Below are positions 22,468 through 38,100 of a DNA stretch of 64,000 bases, piece by piece; the first letter of the stretch is position 1; every line of letters starts with the position of its first letter. A model generated the notes under the pieces. It worked only from the letters and a program-made list of their open reading frames with translations. It had not been told where the DNA came from and ran no database searches. This stretch comes from Antitrichia curtipendula. Lineage: Eukaryota > Streptophyta > Bryopsida > Hypnales > Leucodontaceae. The stretch is from contig OX579637.1 of assembly GCA_951230915.1 (NCBI GenBank), positions 434,001-498,000 on the forward strand. The letters are read 5' to 3'. The translations under genes and the position numbers were made by a program.

Positions 22468-24345
22468 TTAACTTTTGTGTAAAGATTAATGCAACTACAC
22501 TTGAACAAAAGCAAATGAGATTTAAAGCAGACTTGTACTTTATTAATCCACCCTGTCACATCAAATGTCATAGAATTTCATTTTGAAATTGACTTGAATA
22601 AATTTGTGTAAGTTGTAAACACGCTCTAGTATTTGAATGCACAAAAATATTTAACTTTTGTGTAAAAATTAATGCAACTACACTTGAACAAAAGCAAATG
22701 AGAATTAAAGCAGACTTGTACTTTATTAATCCACCCTGTCACATCAAATGTCATAGAATTTCATTTTGAAATTGACTTGAATAAATTTGTGTAAGTTGTA
22801 AACACGCTCTAGTATTTGAATGCACAAAAATATTTAATTTTCGTATGAAATTTAATACACATTCACGTGAATAAATGAAAATGGGAATTAAACCGGACCT
22901 GTACTTTATTAATCCACCCAGTCACATCAAATGTCATAGAATTTCATTTTGAGAGTGACTTGAGTAAATTTGCATAAGTTGTAAACACGCTCTAGTATTT
23001 GAATGCACAAAAATATTTAATTTTCGTATGAAATTTAATACACATTCACGTGAATAAATGAAAATGGGAATTAAACCGGACCTGTACTTTATTAATCCAC
23101 CCAGTCACATCAAATGTCATAGAATTTCATTCTGAAATTGACTTGAATAAATTTGTGTAAGTTGTAAACACGCTCTACTATTTGAATGCACAAAAATATT
23201 TAACTTTTGTGTAAAAATTAATGCAACTACACTTGAACAAAAGCAAATGAGAATTAAAGCAGAGTTGTACTTTATTAATCCACCCTGTCACATCAAATGT
23301 CATAGAATTTCATTTTGAAATTGACTTGAATAAATTTGTGTAAGTTGTAAACACGCTCTAGTATTTGAATGCACAAAAATATTTAAATTTAGTATGAAAT
23401 TTAATACACATTCACGTGAATAAAAGAAAATTGGAATTAAACCGGACCTGTACCTTATTAATCCACCCAGTCACATCAAATGTCATAGAATTTCATTTTG
23501 AAATTGACTTGAATAAATTTGTATAAGTTGTAAACACGCTCTAGTATTTGAATGCACAAAATTATTTAAATTTAGTATGAAATTTATTACACATTCACGT
23601 GAATAAAAGAAAATGGGAATTAAACCGGACCTGTACTTTATTAATCCACCCAGTCACATCAAATGTCATAGAATATCATTTTGAAAGTGACTTGAATAAA
23701 TTTGTATAAGTTGTAAACACGCTCTAGTATTTGATTGTACAAAATTATTTAACTTTTGTGTAAAGATTAATGCAACTACACTTGAACAAAAGCAAATGAG
23801 ATTTAAAGCAGACTTGTACTTTATTAATCCACCCTGTCACATCAAATGTCATAGAATTTCATTTTGAAATTGACTTGAATAAATTTGTGTAAGTTGTAAA
23901 CACGCTCTAGTATTTGAATGCACAAAAATATTTATCTTTTGTGTAAAAATTAATGCAACTACACTTGAACAAAAGCAAATGAGAATTAAAGCAGACTTGT
24001 ACTTTATTAATCCACCCTGTCACATCAAATGTCATAGAATTTCATTTTGAAATTGACTTGAATAAATTTGTGTAAGTTGTAAACACGCTCTAGTATTTGA
24101 ATGCACAAAAATATTTAATTTTCGTATGAAATTTAATACACATTCACGTGAATAAATGAAAATGGGAATTAAACCGGACCTGTACTTTATTAATCCACCC
24201 AGTCACATCAAATGTCATAGAATTTCATTTTGAAATTGACTTGAATAAATTTGTGTAAGTTGTAAACACGCTCTACTATTTGAATGCACAAAAATATTTA
24301 ATTTTCGTATGAAATTTAATACACATTCACGTGAATAAAAGAAAA

Positions 24346-26175
24346 TGGGAAATAAACCGGACCTGTACTTTATTAATCCACCCAGTCACATCAAATGTCA
24401 TAGAATTTCATTTTGAAATTGGCTTGAATAAATTTGTATAAGTTGTAAACACGCTCTAGTATTTGAATGCAGAAAAAATTTTAATTTTCGTATGAAATTT
24501 AATACACATTCACGTGAATAAAAGAAAATTGGAATTAAACCGGACCTGTACCTTATTAATCCACCCAGTCACATCAAATGTCATAGAATTTCATTTTGAA
24601 ATTGACTTGAATAAATTTGTATAAGTTGTAATCACGCTCTAGTATTTGAATGCACAAAAATATTTAAATTTAGTATGAAATTTATTACACATTCACGTGA
24701 ATAAAAGAAAATGGGAATTAAACCGGACCTGTACTTTATTAATCCACCCGGTCACATCAAATGTCATAGAATATCATTTTTAAAGTGACTTGAATAAATT
24801 TGTGTAAGTTGTAAACACGCTCTAGTATTTGAATGCACAAAAATATTTAACTTTTGTGTAAAAATTAATGCAACTACACTTGAACAAAAGCAAATGAGAA
24901 TTAAAGCAGACTTGTACTTTATTAATCCACCCTGTCACATCAAATGTCATAGAATTTCATTTTGAAATTGACTTGAATAAATTTGTGTAAGTTGTAAACA
25001 CGCTCTAGTATTTGAATGCACAAAAATATTTAATTTTCGTATGAAATTTAATACACATTCACGTGAATAAATGAAAATGGGAATTAAACCGGACCTGTAC
25101 TTTATTAATCCACCCAGTCACATCAAATGTCATAGAATTTCATTTTGAAATTGACTTGAATAAATTTGTGTAAGTTGTAAACACGCTCTACTATTTGAAT
25201 GCACAAAAATATTTAATTTTCGTATGAAATTTAATACACATTCACGTGAATAAAAGAAAATGGGAAATAAACCGGACCTGTACTTTATTAATCCACCCAG
25301 TCACATCAAATGTCATAGAATATCATTTTGAAATTGGCTTGAATAAATTTGTATAAGTTGTAAACACGCTCTAGTATTTGAATGCAGAAAAAATTTTAAT
25401 TTTCGTATGAAATTTAATACACATTCACGTGAATAAAAGAAAATTGGAATTAAACCGGACCTGTACCTTATTAATCCACCCAGTCACATCAAATGTCATA
25501 GAATTTCATTTTGAAATTGACTTGAATAAATTTGTATAAGTTGTAATCACGCTCTAGTATTTGAATGCACAAAAATATTTAAATTTAGTATGAAATTTAT
25601 TACACATTCACGTGAATAAAAGAAAATGGGAATTAAACCGGACCTGTACTTTATTAATCCACCCGGTCACATCAAATGTCATAGAATATCATTTTTAAAG
25701 TGACTTGAATAAATTTGTGTAAGTTGTAAACACGCTCTAGTATTTGAATGTACAAAAATATTTAACTTTTGTGTAAAGACTAATGCAACTACACTTGAAC
25801 AAAAGCAAATGAGAATTAAAGCAGACGTGTACTTTATTAATCCACCCTGTCACATCAAATGTCATAGAATTTCATTTTGAAATTGACTTGAATAAATTTG
25901 TGTAAGTTGTAAACACGCTCTAGTATTTGAATGCACAAAAATATTTAATTTTCGTATGAAATTTAATACACATTCACGTGAATAAATGAAAATGGGAATT
26001 AAACCGGACCTGTACTTTATTAATCCACCCAGTCACATCAAATGTCATAGAATTTCATTCTGAAATTGACTTGAATAAATTTGTATAAGTTGTAAACACC
26101 CTCTAGTATTTGAATGCACAAAAATATTGAACTTTTGTGTAAAAATTAATGCAACTACACTCGAACAAAAGCAAA
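24346..26175 (+). repeat. Recent five-monomer tandem duplication (915 bp)
   Basis: The rare variants GGGAAATAAACCGG and AATGCAGAAAAAATTTTAAT, GTAATCACGC and CCCGGTCAC with ATTTTTAAAGTG recur in the same order 915 bp apart. The AATAAACCGG mark is at 24351 and 25266. Later monomers in the second copy carry distinct changes, such as GACTAATGC and GCAGACGTG. The variant block around GTAATCACGC also appears near 35058, 37441 and 38356. Confidence 0.75.
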
Positions 26176-29100
26176 TGAGAATTAAAGCAGACTTGTACTT
26201 TATTAATCCACCCTGTCACATCAAGTGTCATAGAATTTCATTTTGAAATTGACTTGGATAAATTTGTGTAAGTTGTAAACACGCTCTAGTATTTGAATGC
26301 ACAAAAATATTTAATTTTCGTATGAAATTTAATACACATTCACGTGAATAAATGAAAATGGGAATTAAACCGGACCTGTACTTTATTAATCCACCCAGTC
26401 ACATCAAATGTCATAGAATTTCATTTTGAAATTGACTTGAATAAATTTGTATAAGTTGTAAACACGCTCTAGTATTTGAATGCACAAAAATATTTAATTT
26501 TCGTATGAAATTTAATACACATTCACGTGAATAAAAGAAAATTGGAATTAAACCGGACGTGTACCTTATTAATCCACCCAGTCACATCAAATGTCATAGA
26601 ATTTCATTTTGAAATTGACTTGAATAAATTTGTATAAGTTGTAAACACGCTCTAGTATTTGAATGCACAAAAATATTTAAATTTAGTATGAAATTTATTA
26701 CACATTCACGTGAATAAAAGAAAATTGGAATTAAACCGGACCTGTACTTTATTAATCCACCCAGTCACATCAAATGTCATAGAATATCATTTTGAAAGTG
26801 ACTTGAATAAATTTGTGTAAGTTGTAAACACGCTCTAGTATTTGAATGTACAAAATTATTTAACTTTTGTGTAAAGATTAATGCAACTACACTTGAACAA
26901 AAGCAAATGAGAATTAAAGCAGACTTGTACTTTATTAATCCACCCTGTCACATCAAATGTCATAGAATTTCATTTTGAAATTGACTTGAATAAATTTGTG
27001 TAAGTTGTAAACACGCTCTAGTATTTGAATGCACAAAAATATTTAACTTTTGTGTAAAAATTAATGCAACTACACTTGAACAAAAGCAAATGAGAATTAA
27101 AGCAGACTTGTACTTTATTAATCCACCCTGTCACATCAAATGTCATAGAATTTCATTTTGAAATTGACTTGAATAAATTTGTGTAAGTTGTAAACACGCT
27201 CTAGTATTTGAATGCACAAAAATATTTAATTTTCGTATGAAATTTAATACACATTCACGTGAATAAATGAAAATGGGAATTAAACCGGACCTGTACCTTA
27301 TTAATCCACCCTGTCACATCAAATGTCATAGAATTTCATTTTGAAATTGACTTGAATAAATTTGTGTAAGTTGTAAACACGCTCTAGTATTTGAATGCAC
27401 AAAAATATTTAATTTTCGTATGAAATTTAATACACATTCACGTGAATAAATGAAAATGGGAATTAAACCGGACCTGTACCTTATTAATCCACCCAGTCAC
27501 ATCAAATGTCATAGAATTTCATTTTGAAATTGACTTGAATAAATTTGTGTAAGTTGTAAACACGCTCTAGTATTTGAATGCACAAAAATATTTAACTTTT
27601 GTGTAAAAATTAATGCAACTACACTTGAACAAAAGCAAATGAGAATTAAAGCAGAGTTGTACTTTATTAATCCACCCTGTCACATCAAATGTCATAGAAT
27701 TTCATTTTGAAATTGACTTGAATAAATTTGTGTAAGTTGTAAACACGCTCTAGTATTTGAATGCACAAAAATATTTAACTTTTGTGTAAAAATTAATGCA
27801 ACTACACTTGAACAAAAGCAAATGAGAATTAAAGCAGACTTGTACTTTATTAATCCACCCTGTCACATCAAATGTCATAGAATTTCATTTTGAAATTGAC
27901 TTGAATAAATTTGTGTAAGTTGTAAACACGCTCTAGTATTTGAATGCACAAAAATATTTAATTTTAGTCTGAAATTTAATACACATTCACGTGAATAAAT
28001 GAAAATGGGAATTAAACCGAACCTGTACTTTATTAATCCACCCAGTCACATCAAATGTCATAGAATTTCATTTTGAAATTGACTTGAATAAATTTGTGTA
28101 AGTTGTAAACACGCTCTACTATTTGAATGCACAAAAATATTTAATTTTCGTATGAAATTTAATACACATTCACGTGAATAAATGAAAATGGGAATTAAAC
28201 CGGACCTGTACTTTATTAATCCACCCAGTCACATCAAATGTCATAGAATTTCATTTTGAAATTGACTTGAATAAATTTGTATAAGTTGTAAACACGCTCT
28301 AGTATTTGAATGCACAAAAATATTTAATTTTCGTATGAAATTTAATACACATTCACGTGAATAAAAGAAAATTGGAATTAAACCGGACCTGTACCTTATT
28401 AATCCACCCAGTCACATCAAATGTCATAGAATTTCATTTTGAAATTGACTTGAATAAATTTGTATAAGTTGTAAACACGCTCTAGTATTTGAATGCACAA
28501 AAATATTTAAATTTAGTATGAAATTTATTACACATTCACGTGAATAAAAGAAAATGGGAATTAAACCGGACCTGTACTTTATTAATCCACCCAGTCACAT
28601 CAAATGTCATAGAATATCATTTTGAAAGTGACTTGAATAAATTTGTGTAAGTTGTAAACACGCTCTAGTATTTGAATGTACAAAATTATTTAACTTTTGT
28701 GTAAAGATTAATGCAACTACACTTGAACAAAAGCAAATGAGAATTAAAGCAGACTTGTACTTTATTAATCCACCCTGTCACATCAAATGTCATAGAATTT
28801 CATTTTGAAATTGACTTGAATAAATTTGTGTAAGTTGTAAACACGCTCTAGTATTTGAATGCACAAAAATATTTAACTTTTGTGTAAAAATTAATGCAAC
28901 TACACTTGAACAAAAGCAAATGAAAATTAAAGCAGACTTGTACTTTATTAATCCACCCTGTCACATCAAATGTCATAGAATTTCATTTTGAAATTGACTT
29001 GAATAAATTTGTGTAAGTTGTAAACACGCTCTAGTATTTGAATGCACAAAAATATTTAATTTTCGTCTGAAATTTAATACACATTCACGTGAATAAATGA

Positions 29101-32100
29101 AAATGGGAATTAAACCGGACCTGTACTTTATTAATCCACCCAGTCACATCAAATGTCATAGAATTTCATTTTGAAATTGGCTTGAATAAATTTGTGTAAG
29201 TTGTAAACACGCTCTAGTATTTGAATGCACAAAAATATTTAATTTTCGTATGAAATTTAATACACATTCACGTGAATAAATGAAAATGGGAATTAAACCG
29301 GACCTGTACTTTATTAATCCACCCAGTCACATCAAATGTCATAGAATTTCATTTTGAAATTGACTTGAATAAATTTGTGTAAGTTGTAAACACGCTCTAG
29401 TATTTGAATGCACAAAAATATTTAAATTTAGTATGAAATTTAATACACATTCACGTGAATAAAAGAAAATTGGAATTAAACTGGACCTGTACCTTATTAA
29501 TCCACCCAGTCACATCAAATGTCATAGAATTTCATTTTGAAAGTGACTTGAATAAATTCGTATAAGTTGTAAACACGCTCTAGTATTTGAATGCACAAAA
29601 TTATTTAAATTTAGTATGAAATTTATTACACATTCACGTGAATAAAAGAAAATGGGAATTAAACCGGACCTGTACTTTATTAATCCACCCAGTCACATCA
29701 AATGTCATAGAATATCATTTTGAAAGTGACTTGAATAAATTTGTGTAAGTTGTAAACACGCTCTAGTATTTGAATGTACAAAATTATTTAACTTTTGTGT
29801 AAAGATTAATGCAACTACACTTGAAAAAAAGCAAATGAGATTTAAAGCAGACTTGTACTTTATTAATCCACCCTGTCACATCAAATGTCATAGAATTTCA
29901 TTTTGAAATTGACTTGAATAAATTTGTGTAAGTTGTAAACACGCTCTAGTATTTGAATGCACAAAAATATTTAACTTTTGTGTAAAAATTAATGCAACTA
30001 CACTTGAACAAAAGCAAATGAGAATTAAAGCAGACTTGTACTTTATTAATCCACCCTGTCACATCAAATGTCATAGAATTTCATTTTGAAATTGACTTGA
30101 ATAAATTTGTGTAAGTTGTAAACACGCTCTAGTATTTGAATGCACAAAAATATTTAATTTTCGTATGAAATTTAATACACATTCACGTGAATAAATGAAA
30201 ATGGGAATTAAACCGGACCTGTACTTTATTAATCCGCCCAGTCACATCAAATGTCATAGAATTTCATTTTGAGAGTGACTTGAGTAAATTTGCATAAGTT
30301 GTAAACACGCTCTAGTATTTGAATGCACAAAAATATTTAATTTTCGTATGAAATTTAATACACATTCACGTGAATAAATGAAAATGGGAATTAAACCGGA
30401 CCTGTACTTTATTAATCCACCCAGTCACATCAAATGTCATAGAATTTCATTTTGAAATTGACTTGAATAAATTTGTGTAAGTTGTAAACACGCTCTAGTA
30501 TTTGAATGCACAAAAATATTTAATTTTCGTATGAAATTTAATACACATTCACGTGAATAAAAGAAAATTGGAATTAAACCGGACCTGTACCTTATTAATC
30601 CACCCAATCACATCAAATGTCATAGAATTTCATTTTGAAATTGACTTGCATAAATTTGTATGAGTTGTAAACACGCTCTAGTATTTGAATGCACAAAAAT
30701 ATTTAAATTTAGTATGAAATTTATTACACATTCACGTGAATAAAAGAAAATGGGAATTAAACCGGACCTGTACTTTATTAATCCACCCAGTCACATCAAA
30801 TGTCATAGAATATCATTTTGAAAGTGACTTGAATAAATTTGTGTAAGTTGTAAACACGCTCTAGTATTTGAATGTACAAAATTATTTAACTTTTGTGTAA
30901 AGATTAATGCAACTACACTTGAACAAAAGCAAATGAGAATTAAAGCAGACTTGTACTTTATTAATCCACCCTGTCACATCAAATGTCATAGAATTTCATT
31001 TTGAAATTGACTTGAATAAATTTGTGTAAGTTGTAAACACGCTCTAGTATTTGAATGCACAAAAATATTTAATTTTCGTATGAAATTTAATACACATTCA
31101 CGTGAATAAATGAAAATGGGAATTAAACCGGACCTGTACTTTATTAATCCACCCAGTCACATCAAATGTCATAGAATTTCATTTTGAAATTGACTTGAAT
31201 AAATTTGTGTAAGTTGTAAACACGCTCTACTATTTGAATGCACAAAAATATTTAATTTTCGTTTGAAATTTAATACACATTCACGTGAATAAATGAAAAT
31301 GGGAATTAAACCGGACCTGTACTTTATTAATCCACCCAGTCACATCAAATGTCATAGAATTTCATTTTGAAATTGACTTGAATAAATTTGTGTAAGTTGT
31401 AAACACGCTCTAGTATTTGAATGCACAAAAATATTTAAATTTAGTATGAAATTTAATACACATTCACGTGAATAAAAGAAAATTGGAATTAAACTGGACC
31501 TGTACCTTATTAATCCACCCAGTCACATCAAATGTCATAGAATTTCATTTTGAAAGTGACTTGAATAAATTTGTATAAGTTGTAAACACGCTCTAGTATT
31601 TGAATGCACAAAATTATTTAAATTTAGTATGAAATTTATTACACATTCACGTGAATAAAAGAAAATGGGAATTAAACCGGACCTGTACTTTATTAATCCA
31701 CCCAGTCACATCAAATGTCATAGAATATCATTTTGAAAGTGACTTGAATAAATTTGTGTAAGTTGTAAACACGCTCTAGTATTTGAATGTACAAAATTAT
31801 TTAACTTTTGTGTAAAGATTAATGCAACTACACTTGAAAAAAAGCAAATGAGATTTAAAGCAGACTTGTACTTTATTAATCCACCCTGTCACATCAAATG
31901 TCATAGAATTTCATTTTGAAATTGACTTGAATAAATTTGTGTAAGTTGTAAACACGCTCTAGTATTTGAATGCACAAAAATATTTAACTTTTGTGTAAAA
32001 ATTAATGCAACTACACTTGAACAAAAGCAAATGAGAATTAAAGCAGACTTGTACTTTATTAATCCACCCTGTCACATCAAATGTCATAGAATTTCATTTT

Positions 32101-35100
32101 GAAATTGACTTGAATAAATTTGTGTAAGTTGTAAACACGCTCTAGTATTTGAATGCACAAAAATATTTAACTTTTGTGTAAAAATTAATGCAACTACACT
32201 TGAACAAAAGCAAATGAGAATTAAAGCAGACTTGTACTTTATTAATCCACCCTGTCACATCAAATGTCATAGAATTTCATTTTGAAATTGACTTGAATAA
32301 ATTTGTGTAAGTTGTAAACACGCTCTAGTATTTGAATGCACAAAAATATTTAATTTTAGTCTGAAATTTAATACACATTCACGTGAATAAATGAAAATGG
32401 GAATTAAACCGAACCTGTACTTTATTAATCCACCCAGTCACATCAAATGTCATAGAATTTCATTTTGAAATTGACTTGAATAAATTTGTGTAAGTTGTAA
32501 ACACGCTCTACTATTTGAATGCACAAAAATATTTAATTTTCGTATGAAATTTAATACACATTCACGTGAATAAATGAAAATGGGAATTAAACCGGACCTG
32601 TACTTTATTAATCCACCCAGTCACATCAAATGTCATAGAATTTCATTTTGAAATTGACTTGAATAAATTTGTGTAAGTTGTAAACACGCTCTACTATTTG
32701 AATGCACAAAAATATTTAATTTTCGTATGAAATTTAATACACATTCACGTGAATAAATGAAAATGGGAATTAAACCGGACCTGTACCTTATTAATCCACC
32801 CAGTCACATCAAATGTCATAGAATTTCATTTTGAAATTGACTTGCATAAATTTGTATGAGTTGTAAACACGCTCTAGTATTTGAATGCACAAAAATATTT
32901 AAATTTAGTATGAAATTTATTACACATTCACGTGAATAAAAGAAAATGGGAATTAAACCGGACCTGTACTTTATTAATCCACCCAGTCACATCAAATGTC
33001 ATAGAATATCATTTTGAAAGTGACTTGAATAAATTTGTGTAAGTTGTAAACACGCTCTAGTATTTGAATGTACAAAATTATTTAACTTTTGTGTAAAGAT
33101 TAATGCAACTACACTTGAACAAAAGCAAATGAGAATTAAAGCAGACTTGTACTTTATTAATCCACCCTGTCACATCAAATGTCATAGAATTTCATTTTGA
33201 AATTGACTTGAATAAATTTGTGTAAGTTGTAAACACGCTCTAGTATTTGAATGCACAAAAATATTTAATTTTCGTATGAAATTTAATACACATTCACGTG
33301 AATAAATGAAAATGGGAATTAAACCGGACCTGTACTTTATTAATCCACCCAGTCACATCAAATGTCATAGAATTTCATTTTGAAATTGACTTGAATAAAT
33401 TTGTGTAAGTTGTAAACACGCTCTAGTATTTGAATGCACAAAAATATTTAAATTTAGTATGAAATTTAATACACATTCACGTGAATAAAAGAAAATTGGA
33501 ATTAAACTGGACCTGTACCTTATTAATCCACCCAGTCACATCAAATGTCATAGAATTTCATTTTGAAAGTGACTTGAATAAATTTGTATAAGTTGTAAAC
33601 ACGCTCTAGTATTTGAATGCACAAAATTATTTAAATTTAGTATGAAATTTATTACACATTCACGTGAATAAAAGAAAATGGGAATTAAACCGGACCTGTA
33701 CTTTATTAATCCACCCAGTCACATCAAATGTCATAGAATATCATTTTGAAAGTGACTTGAATAAATTTGTGTAAGTTGTAAACACGCTCTAGTATTTGAA
33801 TGTACAAAATTATTTAACTTTTGTGTAAAGATTAATGCAACTACACTTGAACAAAAGCAAATGAGATTTAAAGCAGACTTGTACTTTATTAATCCACCCT
33901 GTCACATCAAATGTCATAGAATTTCATTTTGAAATTGACTTGAATAAATTTGTGTAAGTTGTAAACACGCTCTAGTATTTGAATGCACAAAAATATTTAA
34001 CTTTTGTGTAAAAATTAATGCAACTACACTTGAACAAAAGCAAATGAGAATTAAAGCAGACTTGTACTTTATTAATCCACCCTGTCACATCAAATGTCAT
34101 AGAATTTCATTTTGAAATTGACTTGAATAAATTTGTGTAAGTTGTAAACACGCTCTAGTATTTGAATGCACAAAAATATTTAATTTTCGTATGAAATTTA
34201 ATACACATTCACGTGAATAAATGAAAATGGGAATTAAACCGGACCTGTACTTTATTAATCCACCCAGTCACATCAAATGTCATAGAATTTCATTTTTAGA
34301 GTGACTTGAGTAAATTTGCATAAGTTGTAAACACGCTCTAGTATTTGAATGCACAAAAATATTTAATTTTCGTATGAAATTTAATACACATTCACGTGAA
34401 TAAATGAAAATGGGAATTAAACCGGACCTGTACTTTATTAATCCACCCAGTCACATCAAATGTCATAGAATTTCATTTTGAAATTGACTTGAATAAATTT
34501 GTGTAAGTTGTAAACACGCTCTACTATTTGAATGCACAAAAATATTTAATTTTCGTATGAAATTTAATACACATTCACGTGAATAAATGAAAATGGGAAT
34601 TAAACCGGACCTGTACTTTATTAATCCACCCAGTCACATCAAATGTCATAGAATTTCATTTTGAAATTGACTTGAATAAATTTGTGTAAGTTGTAAACAC
34701 GCTCTAGTATTTGAATGCACAAAAATATTTAAATTTAGTATGAAATTTAATACACATTCACGTGAATAAAAGAAAATTGGAATTAAACCGGACCTGTACC
34801 TTATTAATCCACCCAGTCACATCAAATGTCATAGAATTTCATTTTGAAATTGGCTTGAATAAATTTGTATAAGTTGTAAAAACGCTCTAGTATTTGAATG
34901 CACAAAAAATTTTAATTTTCGTATGAAATTTAATACACATTCACGTGAATAAAAGAAAATTGGAATTAAACCGGACCTGTACCTTATTAATCCACCCAGT
35001 CACATCAAATGTCATAGAATTTCATTTTGAAATTGACTTGAATAAATTTGTATAAGTTGTAATCACGCTCTAGTATTTGAATGCACAAAAATATTTAAAT

Positions 35101-38100
35101 TTAGTATGAAATTTATTACACATTCACGTGAATAAAAGAAAATGGGAATTAAACCGGACCTGTACTTTATTAATCCACCCGGTCACATCAAATGTCATAG
35201 AATATCATTTTTAAAGTGACTTGAATAAATTTGTGTAAGTTGTAAACACGCTCTAGTATTTGAATGTACAAAAATATTTAACTTTTGTGTAAAGACTAAT
35301 GCAACTACACTTGAACAAAAGCAAATGAGAATTAAAGCAGACGTGTACTTTATTAATCCACCCTGTCACATCAAATGTCATAGAATTTCATTTTGAAATT
35401 GACTTGAATAAATTTGTATAAGTTGTAAACACGCTCTAGTATTTGAATGCACAAAAATATTTAATTTTCGTATGAAATTTAATACACATTCACGTGAATA
35501 AATGAAAATGGGAATTAAACCGGACCTGTACTTTATTAATCCACCCAGTCACATCAAATGTCATAGAATTTCATTTTGAAATTGACTTGAATAAATTTGT
35601 GTAAGTTGTAAACACGCTCTACTATTTGAATGCACAAAAATATTTAAATTTAGTATGAAATTTAATACACATTCACGTGAATAAATGAAAATGGGAATTA
35701 AACCGGACCTGTACTTTATTAATCCACCCTGTCACATCAAGTGTCATAGAATTTCATTTTGAAATTGACTTGAATAAATTTGTGTAAGTTGTAAACACGC
35801 TCTAGTATTTGAATGCACAAAAATATTTAATTTTCGTATGAAATTTAATACACATTCACGTGAATAAATGAAAATGGGAATTAAACCGGACCTGTACTTT
35901 ATTAATCCACCCAGTCACATCAAAATGTCATAGAATTTCATTTTGAAATTGACTTGAATAAATTTGTATAAGTTGTAAACACGCTCTAGTATTTGAATGC
36001 ACAAAAATATTTAAATTTAGTATGAAATTTATTACACATTCACGTGAATAAAAGAAAATGGGAATTAAACCGGACCTGTACCTTATTAATCCACCCAGTC
36101 ACATCAAATGTCATAGAATTTCATTTTGAAATTGACTTGAATAAATTTGTGTAAGTTGTAAACACGCTCTAGTATTTGAATGCACAAAAATATTTAATTT
36201 TCGTATGAAATTTAATACACATTCACGTGAATAAATGAAAATGGGAATTAAACCGGACCTGTACTTTATTATTCCACCCAGTCACATCAAATGTCATAGA
36301 ATTTCATTTTGAGAGTGACTTGAGTAAATTTGCATAAGTTGTAAACACGCTCTAGTATTTGAATGCACAAAAATATTTAATTTTCGTATGAAATTTAATA
36401 CACATTCACGTGAATAAATGAAAATGGGAATTAAACCGGACCTGTACTTTATTAATCCACCGAGTCACATCAAATGTCATAGAATTTCATTTTGAAATTG
36501 ACTTGAATAAATTTGTGTAAGTTGTAAACACGCTCTAGTATTTGAATGCACAAAAATATTTAATTTTCGTATGAAATTTAATACACATTCACGTGAATAA
36601 ATGAAAATGGGAATTAAACCGGACCTGTACTTTATTAATCCACCCAGTCACATCAAATGTCATAGAATTTCATTTTGAGAGTGACTTGAGTAAATTTGCA
36701 TAAGTTGTAAACACGCTCTAGTATTTGAATGCACAAAAATATTTAATTTTCGTATGAAATTTAATACACATTCACGTGAATAAATGAAAATGGGAATTAA
36801 ACCGGACCTGTACTTTATTAATCCACCCAGTCACATCAAATGTCATAGAATTTCATTTTGAAATTGACTTGAATAAATTTGTGTAAGTTGTAAACACGCT
36901 CTACTATTTGAATGCACAAAAATATTTAATTTTCGTATGAAATTTAATACACATTCACGTGAATAAATGAAAATTGGAATTAAACCGGACCTGTACTTTA
37001 TTAATCCACCCAGTCACATCAAATGTCATAGAATTTCATTTTGAAATTGACTTGAATAAATTTGTGTAAGTTGTAAACACGCTCTAGTATTTGAATGCAC
37101 AAAAATATTTAAATTTAGTATGAAATTTAATACACATTCACGTGAATAAAAGAAAATTGGAATTAAACCGGACCTGTACCTTATTAATCCACCCAGTCAC
37201 ATCAAATGTCATAGAATTTCATTTTGAAATTGGCTTGAATAAATTTGTATAAGTTGTAAACACGCTCTAGTATTTGAATGCACAAAAAATTTTAATTTTC
37301 GTATGAAATTTAATACACATTCACGTGAATAAAAGAAAATTGGAATTAAACCGGACCTGTACCTTATTAATCCACCCAGTCACATCAAATGTCATAGAAT
37401 TTCATTTTGAAATTGACTTGAATAAATTTGTATAAGTTGTAATCACGCTCTAGTATTTGAATGCACAAAAATATTTAAATTTAGTATGAAATTTATTACA
37501 CATTCACGTGAATAAAAGAAAATGGGAATTAAACCGGACCTGTACTTTATTAATCCACCCGGTCACATCAAATGTCATAGAATATCATTTTTAAAGTGAC
37601 TTGAATAAATTTGTGTAAGTTGTAAACACGCTCTAGTATTTGAATGCACAAAAATATTTAAATTTAGTATGAAATTTAATACACATTCACGTGAATAAAA
37701 GAAAATTGGAATTAAACCGGACCTGTACCTTATTAATCCACCCAGTCACATCAAATGTCATAGAATTTCATTTTGAAATTGACTTGAATAAATTTGTGTA
37801 AGTTGTAAACACGCTCTACTATTTGAATGCACAAAAATATTTAATTTTCGTATGAAATTTAATACACATTCACGTGAATAAATGAAAATTGGAATTAAAC
37901 CGGACCTGTACTTTATTAATCCACCCAGTCACATCAAATGTCATAGAATTTCATTTTGAAATTGACTTGAATAAATTTGTGTAAGTTGTAAACACGCTCT
38001 AGTATTTGAATGCACAAAAATATTTAAATTTAGTATGAAATTTAATACACATTCACGTGAATAAAAGAAAATTGGAATTAAACCGGACCTGTACCTTATT

